From NCBI GenBank assembly GCA_025765615.1, contig JAIVFJ010000221.1, positions 1 to 64,000 on the forward strand: 64,000 bases of DNA, read 5' to 3'. Below the pieces are notes generated by a model, which was not told where the DNA came from, made no database searches, and saw only the letters and a list, made by a program, of their open reading frames with translations. Positions 1 through 11,746 of the stretch are shown piece by piece (within the stretch, counting starts at the first letter, position 1; the number at the start of each line of letters is the position of its first letter). Position numbers and translations under genes: made by a program. The DNA is from Zopfochytrium polystomum (taxonomy: Eukaryota; Chytridiomycota; Chytridiomycetes; Chytridiales; Chytridiaceae).

Positions 1-899
1 GAGGTGAGAGAGAGAGTTGAGAGATTGGGCCTTGGGCCAAGTATCCGTTTTCTTTCCTTGCTGCTCCCACGACAAAGCACTGACCCTATAAACCAATACT
101 GCTTTTTCTTCGCCCGCCCTCCCCCCACCCCCCAATTAAAAAAAGGGCTCTTCCTTCGGCGACTGCTGCACGTCCTGCTGCTGCGGCACTCTCGCGCTGG
201 TGCAGGAAAAGCAAGAAATCGATGAGGCCGCAAAGGTCGGGCAGCTGTGAGGGGGAAAGGGTCGCCCCTTTCAAGGAAAAACAAAGGAAATGGGACAGTC
301 GGACGCGACATCCACACACACACACCCACACCCGTTCACGAATTTCGCCTCCTACACCTCCTTCCCCCCCCGGTTTACGTGTTAGTGCTCGGGTTTTCCT
401 CTCGAAAAGTTGTTTTTGTTTCGGTGGTTGTTCTGCTGGCACAGGAGAGAAAAAAAAAACAAGAAATTGAATTGCGTACACACTTCAAAATAAACGGTAC
501 GCTAGATTTGTAAAATGATGGGGGTTGTGGCAGTGAGATAGAAAGGGATGGATAGGCGCGCGGAGACCTCACATAATAAAAAGGGAGTGGAGAACAAAAG
601 GGGCAGGCCCTCACTCTTTCCGCGGGACTTTATTACCTTTTTTTCCAAGGTTCCTCGCCCTGCTCGGGTGGACTGGACAGAAGTGGTGTTTCCATCTGCT
701 TCGGCAACGAAGGAGGGAAGAACTGTTTGTTTCTTTTTACAAAGACCACCGTTTTGGAACCATTTGGAATGAAAGACCAACGAATTCAACTGAAAAGGAC
801 ACCCACTAGAAGAAAAAAAAAAAAAGGAAAAGCTGAACCTTTCAACGGACCAAACCAGCCAACTTTCCCTTTCGATCGCATCCACAGTCGCCGCCCCGC
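1..899. other. Upstream region of HSP10, no gene seen
   Basis: No reading frame with recognisable protein similarity is visible on either strand. The stretch holds a short CA-rich run near 316-332 and A-rich runs near 449 and 812. It presumably carries the HSP10 promoter and 5' UTR. Confidence 0.5.
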
Positions 900-1641
900 A
901 TGGTGAGCTCCACGTTCGTCCGCCGCCGCCTCCGCCATAGAGGACTAACATCACCCCGCCTCCGTCCGTGCCTGCAAAAACCAACCTCTTACCTTGCCCC
1001 CCCCCACCTCCCCCAAACAACTAGTCCACTCGCCGCATCATTCCCCTGTTCGACCGCGTCCTGATCCAGCGCGTCAAGCCCGTCGAGGTGCACTCCCTTT
1101 CTTTCTTTCTTTCTTTTCGCGCGCGCGTGCCCCCGCCCCCCTCACTCGCACTCATACCCCATGATCCCCGCCCATCCCTTCCCCCTCTTTCCAATGCTTA
1201 GCGCACCGCGAGCGGCCTGTACATTCCGGAAAAGGCGCAGGAGGCGCTGAACGAGGGCGTCGTCGTCGAAGTGGGTCCGGGCGCGCCTGACAAGGTAAAA
1301 ATGGAACTTTCCTTCGCTTCTGTTGCGCGCTCGTTTTCTGATCCGCGTTGCCATTACCAAACCTCCCACCACGACCCCGTCCCGACCACCCGCCCCGCCT
1401 TTCCCCTCGAACACCCCAATTCACTAACCCCCCGCCTCCCTTGGCGAAACCCTTCCCAATCACCCGCCGGCTTTTCCGACGGAAACACACCCACCACCAG
1501 GACGGCAAGGTCCGTGGCGTCGCCGTGAAGAAGGGAGACAAGGTGCTGCTGCCGCAGTACGGCGGGAGCACGGTCAAGCTCGGTGGGGAGGAGTTCCTGC
1601 TGTTCCAGGACAAGGAGCTCCTCGCCAAGCTTTCCGAGTGA
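900..1641 (+). CDS. HSP10: Mitochondrial co-chaperonin Hsp10 (GroES/Cpn10)
   Basis: Hsp10 caps the Hsp60 folding chamber in the mitochondrial matrix. Four exons are inferred: 900-902, 1025-1087, 1202-1294 and 1501-1641, coding for 99 residues, the usual Hsp10 length. Exon 1 is only the start codon; the ATG is followed at once by GTGAGC, and the next exon continues in frame as STRRIIPLFDRVLIQRVKP, the classic Cpn10 N-terminus. Exon 3 gives the mobile-loop region (TASGLYIPEKAQ) and then VVEVGPG. Exon 4 gives KKGDKVLLPQYGGSTVKLGG and ends LLAKLSE-stop. All junctions keep phase and use GT-AG. No separate presequence is visible, as is normal for Hsp10. Confidence is high; the only inferred point is the single-codon first exon. 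Confidence 0.93.
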
Positions 1642-2059
1642 ACACGTCGGGGAAAGACCGCAAGGGCTATTGGGATTGCCATGGAAAGAAAGAAAAACAA
1701 TGCATCTCGGGCGTGCGTGTGAGGTTGGGATACCGAAGCGATGGGTGGGGAAGGGGTTGTTTGGTGAGTTTGTGTGGGAGTGGAGAGGATGGGGGGCAAT
1801 TTCACATGCACGCTCCAAGGCAGGTTAGCAAAAACAACAATGCATGCAGCGTAGTGCTGGACATCGGAGAGACTTTTCGAATTTATTACCTTGGTTCCGA
1901 CTTTATAGGAGTTATTTTTCGAGCTGACTTTTCAGTTAAAGGAGGAAATCGTAAGCGACTGGCTCAGCAAAGCAGGTGACAGCGGACTACACAGGCCAGA
2001 CCCAGTCGCTTTATTACTCAACGGACATATCTTCGCACACCGCGAAATGGCAACCAGAC

Positions 2060-2190
2060 ACATCCAGCAGCGACCGGGTGGGTACAAAGCTGTCCGCTGC
2101 CGCTGCGGAGGCGCTGCTTTTGGAGGCTCAACAACCAGAGTCGGCCGGGCCCCAGGCTACGTTTGTGACGGTCCTGGGGCGCTTTAAAGC
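2060..2190 (+). repeat. Diverged direct repeat, copy A
   Basis: This segment resembles the one at about 3590-3725 in the same orientation. Both contain GCGCTGCTTTTG, followed by a CAACCAGAGTC-like or CAGCCAGAGCC-like stretch, a CCAGGC motif and TTTGTGAC or TTTGTCAC. Similarity by eye is roughly 70% over about 65 bases and weaker beyond. It may be an old dispersed repeat or a duplicated coding fragment; the translated versions (ALLLEAQQPES and ALLLQNRQPEP) are also alike. Confidence 0.4.
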
Positions 2191-2299
2191 GGTGAACAGA
2201 TACAAAGAGTTAGACTGGAGTTGGACCAATACAGGCTCTCTCCATAATACAACTACGTTTGATTCAGCTGTTTGAGTCATTTCGACAACAAGCACAGAA

Positions 2300-3560
2300 C
2301 AATGCAACGTTGCCACAAGGAAAAACGATCGGCGCAGCACGAGAAGGTGTCTCCAAGCCGTTGAGGGACAAGAAGAACCGGAGCAGCGAGTCGGGCATCC
2401 ACGCATCCGCCCACGTTGCTGAAGATGCCCGACCTCTTTGCTGTACGCCACCGCGTGCATAAGCTCCGCTTCGACAGACATGACAGCGGCGACGACGACG
2501 ACGACGATAACAGGGAGCTCATCGACGCAGCCCACTCCACCGACCCACACGTTGCCGCCGCGGGCCTGGTCCTGCGCAGAGCCTCCGCGACGCATTGTCG
2601 TTTCGATCATCGACTTCCAACCGGACGACTTCCCACCTTTCCCCAACCTGTGGTCCCTCCGACTCGCCCCATCTCCACAACCACCACGCCACGTCGCTGC
2701 CCTCGACGATCTCCTCTCCACGGTTCCTCGCTGGACCATCCTTGCCGCAAGCCACTCTCCTCCGGTTCCTGCGCTGTCTTCGCTGGCGACTAAGGCAACA
2801 ACCCAGTGTACATCACCGCCATTTCCACCGACGACGGCGCGGTCCCGCGGCCGACGGTTTCAATAACTTCACCCTGTGCGCCGCAAACGACCCGTCGGCG
2901 AACTTGTTCGCGCTGCCGATCTGGGAATGGGAGGAGCGGACGGAAGTCGGCGACGCGACAGTCGCGCGTGTCAGTCAGTGTTCACGTTGAGGCCGAGCTA
3001 CGACGACGAAGACGGCGGGCGATCAGAGGTCGACGAGCTCGGTCGACGTCAGATCGGGCATCGACCTCGATGCGCAGACATTCCTGCACAGGGCCGACCT
3101 GCTGCCCCCGCTGATCGCCGGGTCCGACGACTTTCTGGTTGCTGTACTGTGGCCGTCACGCAGCGCGTTCGTCGTGGCCTTTGCTGGAATCGCGCTCCTC
3201 GGTCACCCCGAGGGTCGAACGATCAATCTCCCGATGTTTACACTCGAGCTTCCCGGGTTCTGCGGCACTTACCCACGCTTCAGCGGCAGTGTCATCCAAG
3301 TCGGTGTTGGCCCTCAGCGAATCCAACCTCGGTTACCAGCATTGGGAGTTTGCGCTGCATCTGATTGACTGCGCCGAGGCGCCGTCCAACCTCGAACTCA
3401 AGTGGTCTCTCAAGCTTCCTCATCGCGCGTCTTGCGAAGAAGGCTCTCCATCACTTCAGACGCACTGTTATGCCTGATGTTTTCGCCGTCCCTCGACAGC
3501 CGAAGAGGCGTTGTGACGCGGCTGTGGAACTGGCCTCAGGAACGGTACGGTGGCGCGCGC
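2300..3560 (+). pseudogene. Degenerate coding-like segment, unrecognised
   Basis: Protein-like stretches appear in all three forward frames in succession without one long frame. Examples are IVVSIIDFQPDDFPPFPNLW near 2595-2660, NPVYITAISTDDGAVPRP near 2797, NFTLCAANDPSANLFALPIW near 2870, a hydrophobic stretch DFLVAVLWPSRSAFVVAFAG near 3130, and then HLIDCAEAPSNLELKW near 3360. I could not join them with convincing introns and do not recognise the family. It may be the frameshifted remnant of a membrane or secreted protein gene, or a real gene damaged by assembly indels. It lies between two diverged direct repeats. Confidence 0.25.
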
Positions 3561-3589
3561 TGCCACGTCTTCAGATTTGGACGGGTACA

Positions 3590-3725
3590 CGATGTCTGCT
3601 GCGGCAGCAGAACGAGAGCCAGCGGCAGCAGACCGCTTGTCGCGGCGCTGCTTTTGCAAAATCGGCAGCCAGAGCCAGCCAGGCCGCGAGTTGCTTTTGT
3701 CACAATGAGCGAGTTTTATCAAGCA
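3590..3725 (+). repeat. Diverged direct repeat, copy B
   Basis: Partner of the segment at 2060-2190. The similarity continues past the TTTGTCAC motif into a TTTTATCAAGCAGTGG-like tail, matched by a CTTTAAAGCGGTGAAC-like tail in copy A. The two copies are about 1.5 kb apart and in the same direction. Confidence 0.4.
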
Positions 3726-3999
3726 GTGGTCTTGAAATGCTGAACGCGAGGCTGAAGGAGGGCACTGGCAGCGTTGAGTATCATGACGTCGGATCACGGC
3801 CGAAGAAGGCTGATAGACTTTGTCGTTGTGGGAGATTGTGCTTGCTTTCATTCACTCGGTCGTAACTGCCGCAGAACCCGGCGCATTTTTTATTCTCTTG
3901 TTTGATAGGAAAAGTTGGCTGGCTGGGAGAATTCGCACATTGCAGTCCGCATGCTCTATTTTGCCTCAACGACAATGCAGCATGATCCGTGCGTAGACT

Positions 4000-4031
4000 G
4001 AGCAGCAGCACTGGCAGCAGCAGTAGTAGTT

Positions 4032-4065
<34 letters not shown>

Positions 4066-4104
4066 TTGTTGTTGTTGTTGTAGTAGTTGTAGTGGTAGTA
4101 GAGT
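4000..4104. repeat. Trinucleotide microsatellite (AGC/TAG/TTG)
   Basis: About 100 bases of imperfect triplet repeats: AGC units, then TAG/AGT units, TTG units and TAG again. One strand would encode polyserine and the other contains stop codons. No coding role is supported. Confidence 0.8.
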
Positions 4105-4289
4105 AGGAGGAACACCGCAATTAGTTGGAGGCGGCCCGCATTGTGCGAAGTTCAAGAGTAATAGGGCGAGGGAGAAGAACTGAATGCACGAGGACGAGGT
4201 GTGCGTACGCTGGCAGCGTACATACAGCATGATATATTGTTCATGCACTTGTTCGAGTTCTGGAGGGGCGGACAAAGAAATTTGAGGAG

Positions 4290-4326
<37 letters not shown>
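4290..4326. repeat. Poly(A) tract, 37 bp
   Basis: Uninterrupted A run between GGAG and GACG, with no adjacent gene end to explain it as a cDNA tail. Similar long A or T tracts recur elsewhere in the window, often inside introns. Confidence 0.9.
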
Positions 4327-4328
<2 letters not shown>

Positions 4329-4943
4329 CGAGATGGAAAAAATATTTATTCATGTGTAGCGCGTACTCGACATCAATGGAGATATTTTCATTGCAAAATA
4401 AAATACACTACTACTAGTATTGGCAGCAACCAAGGTGTGTTTGCGGACGGTGTCGCCATCGCGAAGAGAGCGAAAATCCAAAGAAACAGAGACAGAAGGA
4501 CCGCGAAGACGCCGAACGACAGCGCGAAAACGATGGAGACGCGCTTCCAGAGCATTTCCGGCCCGGGTGGAGACTCTTCCAGATAACAACTGGCACCAGA
4601 AATTGCTGCACTCTCGATCGGTTGCCATTCTTCTTTCGTTCCAGAACCCTTACGAAATTCCATCCCCCATTAGAAATGCGGTGTTTCCGAAAAACAAAAA
4701 AAAAAAAAAAAAAAGAAAGAAAAAAAGAAAGAAAGACGGAGAGAATATGTTGAGCTCGTCCTGCTAATACCCCACCTTGGACTCGTATTGCTCCCGCTAC
4801 CATTTTTGACTGTCTCTGAGCAAAGACAGTAACCTACCGAACCGAGAGAGCACTGCATCCCCCAACGCAAGCCACAGCGTTTCGCCAAAAAGTCGCACAA
4901 CCAAATAGAAAAACCCGCCTCGTTAACGTTCTTGCACCTCCAA

Positions 4944-7877
4944 ATGGACCTGTATCGCCTCTACGGCGAGCCACAGCCCACCACAGGCGCCACAACACCC
5001 GCCTCCGCCTCACTCTCCACGGTTCCGGGCACCTTCCCGCCGCCGCCGCCGCTCCCGCTCGCCCTCACACTCCTCACCCTCGCCGCCACGCTGCTCCTCT
5101 TCACCGCCGCCGCCGCCGTAGCCTTTGACTGCACAACCGCCCAAAAGTCCCCGCGCACCATCCGCGCTTCCTCCACAACCCCACCTGCCCGCAGCGGCGG
5201 CCGCAGCCGCCACCCCGCGGCGCCCCATGGTGGCGCGACCGCGCCTGCGCCTCCTCCACCGCCACCACCGCCTCCTCCTCCTCCTCCACCGCCCCTCCCT
5301 CGGCAAGACTCTGCGCACGACGCCGCGGCCGCAGACCTCCCTCTCCTGCACGTTCTCGTCCTCACCGGCGCGCCGGCGGCCGCGCTCGCCGCGCACGTCG
5401 CCGCGGCGGCACCGCTCCCCGCCTCCACGGTGCTCGCGCAGCGCTCCACCGGGGCCGGGGCGACGGCGCTCCACGTTTGCGGTGGCAGCACGGCACGCCG
5501 GCGCACGTGGCGGCGCTGGTGCGGCTCGGCGCGGACGTGGACGCGGCGGACGGGGCCGGGCGCAGCGCGCTGTGGCACGCGGCGGTCGTGGTGCGGGACG
5601 CGGCGATGGTCGCGGCGCTGCTGGGGCTTGGTGCGCGAGATGAGGTTGGCGACGGCGACGCCGGTGGGAATGGGGCTGGCGGTGGGACGGCGGGGATGGG
5701 GACTGGGAGCGGGGAGACGAGGACGACGACGAGGAGGGGGAGGAGGAGGAGGACGAGGAGGAAGAGGAGGAAGACGATGACGACGCGGGAGGCGAGATGA
5801 CTGTGTTTGGGCACGCCGTGTTCAACGGGTCGGCCGAGATCGTGGCCGAGTTTCTGCGGGTCCGGCCGTGGCTGGCCGACGCGCCGCTGCGCGGGGGTGC
5901 GGCGGCGGCGGCTTCGCGGCGGCAAGGGCGGCAAGGGCGACGGCAGCGCGGGCACAGGCGAAGGCGGCCGCGCAGCGGCGGCGACGGGATCGCGGCAATG
6001 CACGTGGCTGCGAGTTTTGGCGACGCGCGGATGATCGCGGAGCTGAGGGCGCACGGCGCTGCGGTGGATGTGCGCGACGCGCTGGGGCGGACGCCGCTGA
6101 TGTATGCGGCGGTCAAAGGGCGGGTCGGGGCGGTGCGGCTGCTGCTGAGGGAGAGCAGGGTCGATTCGAGGGGTGTTAACAACAGCGATCCGGAGGACGA
6201 CGGCGAAGCGTCGATGGCGGCGTCGTTGGGCGGGCGCTGCGCTGCGTCGGCGACGGCAAGGGATGCTTTTGGGGTGAGTTGGGATTTTCGTTTCATTCTT
6301 TGTGACTTCATTGCAGCATAGAAAAATGGCTAACCTTTTCCTTTCTTCAGTGGACTCCGTTGCACTACGCGGCGGTCAGCACGACCAGCCAAGCAGCAGA
6401 AGCCGTCGCGCTCCTCCTCGCCCGCATCCACTCGCGCGCGGCCGGAGCGGCCGGAGCGGCTCATTACTCTCTGCGCACGGACTTTCTCGCAGACCTGATC
6501 AACCCGCGCGAGCACCGGTACGGCCTGACGCCGCTGCACATGGCCGCCAAGACGGGCTGCGTGGAAGCCGTGTGCGCGTTACTCGCAGACGCGCACACGG
6601 ACGTGTCGCTGCGAACCACCGACGACCGCACGGCGCTGTGCCTGGCGGCCCACGCGGGCGAGACCGCGTGCGTGCGCCAGCTGCTCGCGGCCAATCCACC
6701 CCTCGCGTGGCCCGCGTCAGCCTTGTCGCCGCCGCCGTCGGGCCTGTCGTCCTCATCCTCCTCCTCCTCATCCATCCCCGTCGTCACGCCGCTGCACCTG
6801 TTCCTTCGCTCGCGCGCGGTCGCCGACCTGCGGCCGATCCTCGGCCTCCTGCTCGACGCCGGCGTCAGCCCCACGGCGCCCCGCCGCGCTGCCCGCCGCC
6901 TCGCGGCGACACACGGAAACCGCGCTGTCGCAGTTCCCTCCGCCGCCTCTGCTTGTGTCGCCGCTATTCCTCGCAGCGACGCACCGCGGAGGGCAGCGGC
7001 GCGGCGGCCGCGGCGCAGCTGCTCGACCACGCCACGTCGTCGTCTCCGTCGACACCGACGCCCCGCTCTTCAGCGCCGTACTTTTACTCGCCGCTCCCGC
7101 CCAGCCAGCTCTTTGGCGTCCTCCCTCGCCCTCGCCGCGCCCAGTATTTGCGACACGAGCAGCAGCATCGGCACAACAGCAGCCGACGCCTCCCTTCCTC
7201 GACGACTCGCATTCCGCATGGTGGTGCGCACGCGCGCGGGGCTCGCGCTCCTCGCGGTCGCGGTGGCACTCATCTTTTCCCTGTTTCCGTGCGCGTGGTC
7301 GGTCGCGCGGGGCGGGTGGGGGTCGTCTGCAGGGGTGATGCTGAGATGGCCGGCGATGGCCGACGCGGCGGGGAGGGCGGAAATTCTGCGCGGGGTGGTG
7401 GTGGTGGACGGGACGGGCGGCGCCGCGAGGGGAGTGCGGGGCGGGAGCGGTTGGCGGTCGGCGGTGGCGGCGACGCCGTCTCCTGCGCCGAGGGCGGGCG
7501 GCGGCGGCGGCGGCGGCGTCATCGCCGCGCAGCAGCAGCAGCCGCAAGGCACGGAGCGGACGCTCGTGGGCGAGGCGTGGAGTCGGTGCGCGGGGAAGAC
7601 GGGTATGTTCGGAAAAGACGCCTTCCATTTTTTTGGGGGTTTAAGTGATTGCTTGTCCACTTACTTGGCCGTGGGGGTTTTTTGACTGACACCGTTTTTT
7701 TCCTCTCCCACACAACCTGCAGACTGCTCACTGGCGTGCTTTGGGCCATCGCTCGGTCACACTCTCCACTCGCACTCCCACTCCTACTCCCACCACCACC
7801 ACCACAAGCACCAGCGAGGGGGGCGGCGGGGGGGGGGCGCACGTGCTGCATTGTGGACGCGGCGACGCGCGGGCTAA
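4944..7877 (+). CDS. Ankyrin-repeat membrane protein (with apparent frameshifts)
   Basis: The ATG at 4944 opens MDLYRLYGEPQP, then a hydrophobic segment (LALTLLTLAATLLLFTAAAA) and a proline tract. Ankyrin repeats follow: GATALHVC near 5460, GTPAHVAALVRLGADVDAAD near 5490, VFGHAVFNGSAEIVAEFL near 5803, GRTPLMYAAVKGRVGAVRLL near 6088, WTPLHYAAV at 6351, GLTPLHMAAKTGCVEAVCAL near 6523. One clear intron is 6274-6350 and splices DAFG to WTPLHY. A second, 7603-7722, links a region with a second hydrophobic segment (LALLAVAVALIFSLFPCAW, near 7240) to a His-rich tail ending at 7875-7877. The frame changes near 5478, somewhere in the G-rich/acidic linker at 5640-5715, and perhaps near 6900-7100, without good introns. 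Indels are the likely cause. Function unknown. Confidence 0.6.
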
Positions 7878-8908
7878 AGCGGCGCGACGCGGTGGAGGCG
7901 GCGTCAGCGGCATGCTGGGTCGAAGTGGGCGGCGGGCGGTGGCGCGAGGCGACCGGTGGTAATGGCGGCCGAGGCCGTTGAGGGATGGGCGGGTGGGGAG
8001 CTCACTGCATGCCTACTCGGGTCATGGCAGCAACGCACCATAGAATAGAAGCTTTTCCACAGTACAAACGTTCTTTTCTTATTGTTCGCGGCTGCTCCTC
8101 CCCTCCTCCTCTAACGCCCCGCTCCCCTAAGTCATTGCCAGATCTTCCATCAGAACATTTGCTAACTTTAGGCAGATGTATTGCCAAGGTGCAGAAACAA
8201 AAGTTCCGCAAAACCAGTTGTAACTTGATCTGCTTCGTACTTAGTTGGCTTTGTAAGAATATCAAATTATTTGATCGTTGCATTCCACTTTACAGTAAGT
8301 CTAAATCCATCTGGACTTCAGGTATTCCCGAACTGGAAAATCCAATTACAATGAAACTCTGAATGTTTTTTCCAAATGAACGCTTAAGAACCATGTATTG
8401 GGGGAGCGGAACCCTAAAATGGGCAAGTCAAAAAAGTATGTGCTTGAATAGATTCTCAAGCTTCAACTGTTGAATTTGTTCACCCTAACTCTCGGCCCTC
8501 TAAGAGAGGAATTTGAGTGTCGCTTCGCCCACAGCTGAAGTAATAGCGTATCGAGGTGTATCAATTTTTGGAGAACTGGCAATTTGGTGGCGGTGCGGTG
8601 GGTCAGCTCTGGACCGTGCCCGATGGGAAAACCATTCCACCAGCGGCAAGCTTTCCATCTCTCCCGTAATGTTCCTTGAGCACTCATGGGATGCAATGCC
8701 CAATGCACTGACACGCTGACACAAACCGCCGTAGGCGAACAGTGCGTACAATGAGTACATACAACGTACAGCACATTCATATTTCATAGGAGTGATATTT
8801 CATTCTATCTTTAAAGAACAAGTCTTGTAGTCTTACGCAACGAAGTATGGGGGTGGGGGGTGGGTCGTGAACTAGTAGGCGCGTCATCGCAACGTATGAC
8901 GTCCGAGA
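7878..8908. other. Intergenic, no feature recognised
   Basis: Less GC-rich than its neighbours. Short open frames on both strands lack recognisable similarity. The right end is the upstream region of PEX14. Confidence 0.45.
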
Positions 8909-10164
8909 ATGAATTATCCTCGCGTGACCTGCTCGGCACAGAAGAGCATTGTTTGGTTCAGAACCGAACCAATCTACTTCCCCACAACGATGCGATCACT
9001 TCGGGACAACGACGGCGACGGCCACGGTGACGGCGACGGCGGCGAGACCGGCGCCAACAATAATGACGACACCTCGGCAGGCAGCTCCACAACAGCATCA
9101 AGTACCGTTGTTCGCGCCGTCGACGGCAGCAGTAGTTCTTCCAGCGCCAGCGAAGCGTCATCGACGTCGGCGAACTACGCCGCCTCGTCCACCGCCGCCA
9201 CCCCCTCGCCGCCACTTCCATCCTCCTCCTCCTCTTCTTCATCGCCCCCGTCGGGCTCCCCGTCGTCGTCATCGTCCACGGATCCGCCCGCTCCTCGCGT
9301 CGTTGCACCCGTCTCCGAGAAGCGGCGCCAGAACATCCGCGACATGCTCATCGCGAAACAGCGCGAGCTGGCCGGCGGCGGCGGCAGCGCGACGACGACT
9401 ACGACTCACCCCGCCGCGGCCCCAAAGCCAGCGCCCGCCTTCGCCGCCCCCGCCGCTGCCGATGCCAACAAACCCATATCGTCCGCTGCCGCTGCCAGAC
9501 CTGCCGTGGCAACCGCAGTGCTTCCTCCCGCATCTATCGGATCAGCTTCGATTTCCCCGCCCGCGCCGGCTGCGTCCGTGTCCTCCGCGGGCCATCCGCG
9601 GGAAGACCTTGTGTCCGCGGCCGTGTCCTTCCTCCGCTCCGAAAAGGTCCGCGCGGCACCGATGGCGTCCAAGATCGACTTTCTCAAGTCGAAGAAGGGC
9701 CTGACCGACGCAGAGATCGAGCTGGCTGTGCAACGGAGCGGCCAGGACGGCGCCGGCGGGAACGCCGGTTCCTCCGCACAGTCCTCGGCCCCGGTCGCTG
9801 CACCGTTGCCCCCGCCACCGCCGCCGCCCCCGACTACGAGTCTGCAGCCGCTACCGGGCCCGTACCAGTACCCAGGAGGGCAGCCGGGAGCGATCGCGCC
9901 CACAACGACTGGGAATGTACCGCCGCCGCTTCCGCTTGGATATAACCCCTACGCCCCACCAGGTGCTCTGGCTCCCCCACCGCCCCCAGGATACGCTCCG
10001 TTCCCACCACCGCAGCCGGCGCCGCAACCGCTGACTCCCGAGCAGAAGCGCGAGCAGCTCAAATCGATTCTCCTTGTCGCCATCATGGGTGGCGGGCTTT
10101 CGTGGTTTATCGGCAGGGCCATCCACGTAAGGGCTTCTTCGTCACTCTGCCGAAGCGCTCCCCT

Positions 10165-10200
<36 letters not shown>

Positions 10201-10996
10201 TTGAGCACCCTCCGCTTTCTGTTTTCCCCAGCGAGCGATCAGCTCCGCCTACCTCAAATTCCGCACGCTCTACGAGGCCGCCATGACCAGCGTCCAACGC
10301 CGAGTAGGCGTCGTGCTCGAAAAGACCCTGGCGTACTGCGAAATGTATAGTCCCGCCCGTCGTCTAAGAGGAAGCGGCAACGGCGACGGCGACGGCGGCC
10401 CGGCGCAGCTCGAGGACGACGCTCCCTCGTCGTCCTCTACCGGCGCCCTCGTCGAAGCGGCCGAGTCTGCGGGCGACGGCGGCGCGATCGTCGCGGCGAT
10501 GGCGCGCCGCGACGCGCGGCTGACGGCGGCGCTCGCGGCGGTTGAGCGCGCGACGGCAGCGCTGGCGGGGCAGCTGCGGGTGTCTGACGGCGACGGCGAC
10601 GCTGCGGATGCTGCCGCCGGGACGGACACTGCCGCCGACGACGACGATGATAACGACGAAAACGACGACGACGGCAACGACGACGACGCCGGGGGTGAGG
10701 GCGACGAGCTGAGCCAGCGGGTCAATCTGCGGCGGCGGCGGCGGCGGCGACCGCGGCCGCTTGGCGCGCTTCGCAGCAGCGTTGGCGAGCTGTCGGACTA
10801 CGTGTCGCGGATGACGTATCAAGTGCCGTACGCGCACTTTTCGGCGTACGGCGGGTACGCGACGGGCGGCGGCGACGGCAGCGAGGAGGATCGGTCGGCG
10901 GCCGAGTTCCTGAAGGCCGTGAACGAGACAAAGGCCGAGATTCGCTCGGTCAAGGGCATGTTGCTGAGCAGGAGGAACTTTCCGACGCCGACCTGA
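8909..10996 (+). CDS. PEX14: Peroxisomal membrane docking protein Pex14
   Basis: Pex14 docks the cargo receptor Pex5 at the peroxisome membrane. The diagnostic N-terminal domain is clear near 9600-9740: REDLVSAAVSFLRSEKVRAA, then SKIDFLKSKKGLTDAEIELA. It is preceded by about 230 residues of Ser/Ala-rich sequence, longer than in many Pex14 proteins. A Pro-rich spacer leads to the membrane segment ILLVAIMGGGLSWFIGRAIH. The intron at 10127-10231 carries a T run of about 30 bases; the second exon, 10232-10996, continues RAISSAYLKFRTLYEAAMTS and then a helical and acidic C-terminal part. I took the first ATG (8909); the ATG at 8990 is an alternative start. Total 660 residues from 8909. Confidence 0.9.
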
Positions 10997-11652
10997 GCGG
11001 TAGAAAGGAAATAATGGGTGCTTTTTTTTTTGTTTTTTTTTTTTCCGAAAGAGTGAGTGACGGAGTTATTGGGTATGTGAGAGTAAGTGAGAGTGAGTCG
11101 CAAAGAGAGAGTGTGCTTGTCTCTGTGTTGGTGTTGCGTAAAGTGTTGAGTGTAACGGCATGGGATGAAGCAGGCTGGGGGGGTGGGCGGAAGTTAACAA
11201 ATCCTTCTACTTTTCGTGGGTCTCTGGGTGGCATTCTTTGTTTCATTTCAAACAAGGTTGAATACAAGCGTGGTTCTTAGGAAAGAAAAAAAATAAGAAA
11301 ACAAATCCTCCCTGGCTCGACGAAACTACTGGTCCTCGGTCTTGGCGCCGCGAGCTAAAAAAACAAAAACAAAAAAAAAAAAAAAAGAAAGGTCGGCGGG
11401 TGAAAGAGAGAGCAGCAAAAAAATGAAGCTTTCTGAGCTCAGTGGAGCGACAGCAGGCTTGCAAAGATGATGAATATTGCATATCAAAAAGCGTTCAGCG
11501 AGGGGGGGCAGAGTGAAGTGGATTCACACCCAGCAGAGCGGAAGAAAATAGTGTCACTGCGTCACTGCCGCTCAGATATTATTACTATCACTGCATTACA
11601 GAATGAGGGAGAGGGAGAAGGGGCAAGGCATCGCACAGAGATAATGAGACCG

Positions 11653-11693
<41 letters not shown>

Positions 11694-11746
11694 ACTGCAA
11701 ATACGTCCACACTCGAACCGCCCTGGCACAAATCGCCGGGGTCGTC
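10997..11746. other. Intergenic between PEX14 and the Cys-rich gene
   Basis: The two flanking genes converge here, so this holds both 3' ends. It contains several A/T homopolymers, the longest an A tract of about 40 bases at 11653-11692. No gene recognised. Confidence 0.6.

Larger units (their letters stand above)
3870..4943. other. Intergenic, repeat-rich
   Basis: No gene recognised. It holds a TAG/CAG trinucleotide array, a pure A tract and a second A-rich run near 4688-4735. The last part is the upstream region of the ankyrin gene. Confidence 0.5.

Noticed and set aside
5010..6311. Long minus-strand open frame opposite the ankyrin gene
   Set aside because: It is Arg/Pro/Ala-rich shadow coding caused by high GC; the ankyrin motifs are on the plus strand.
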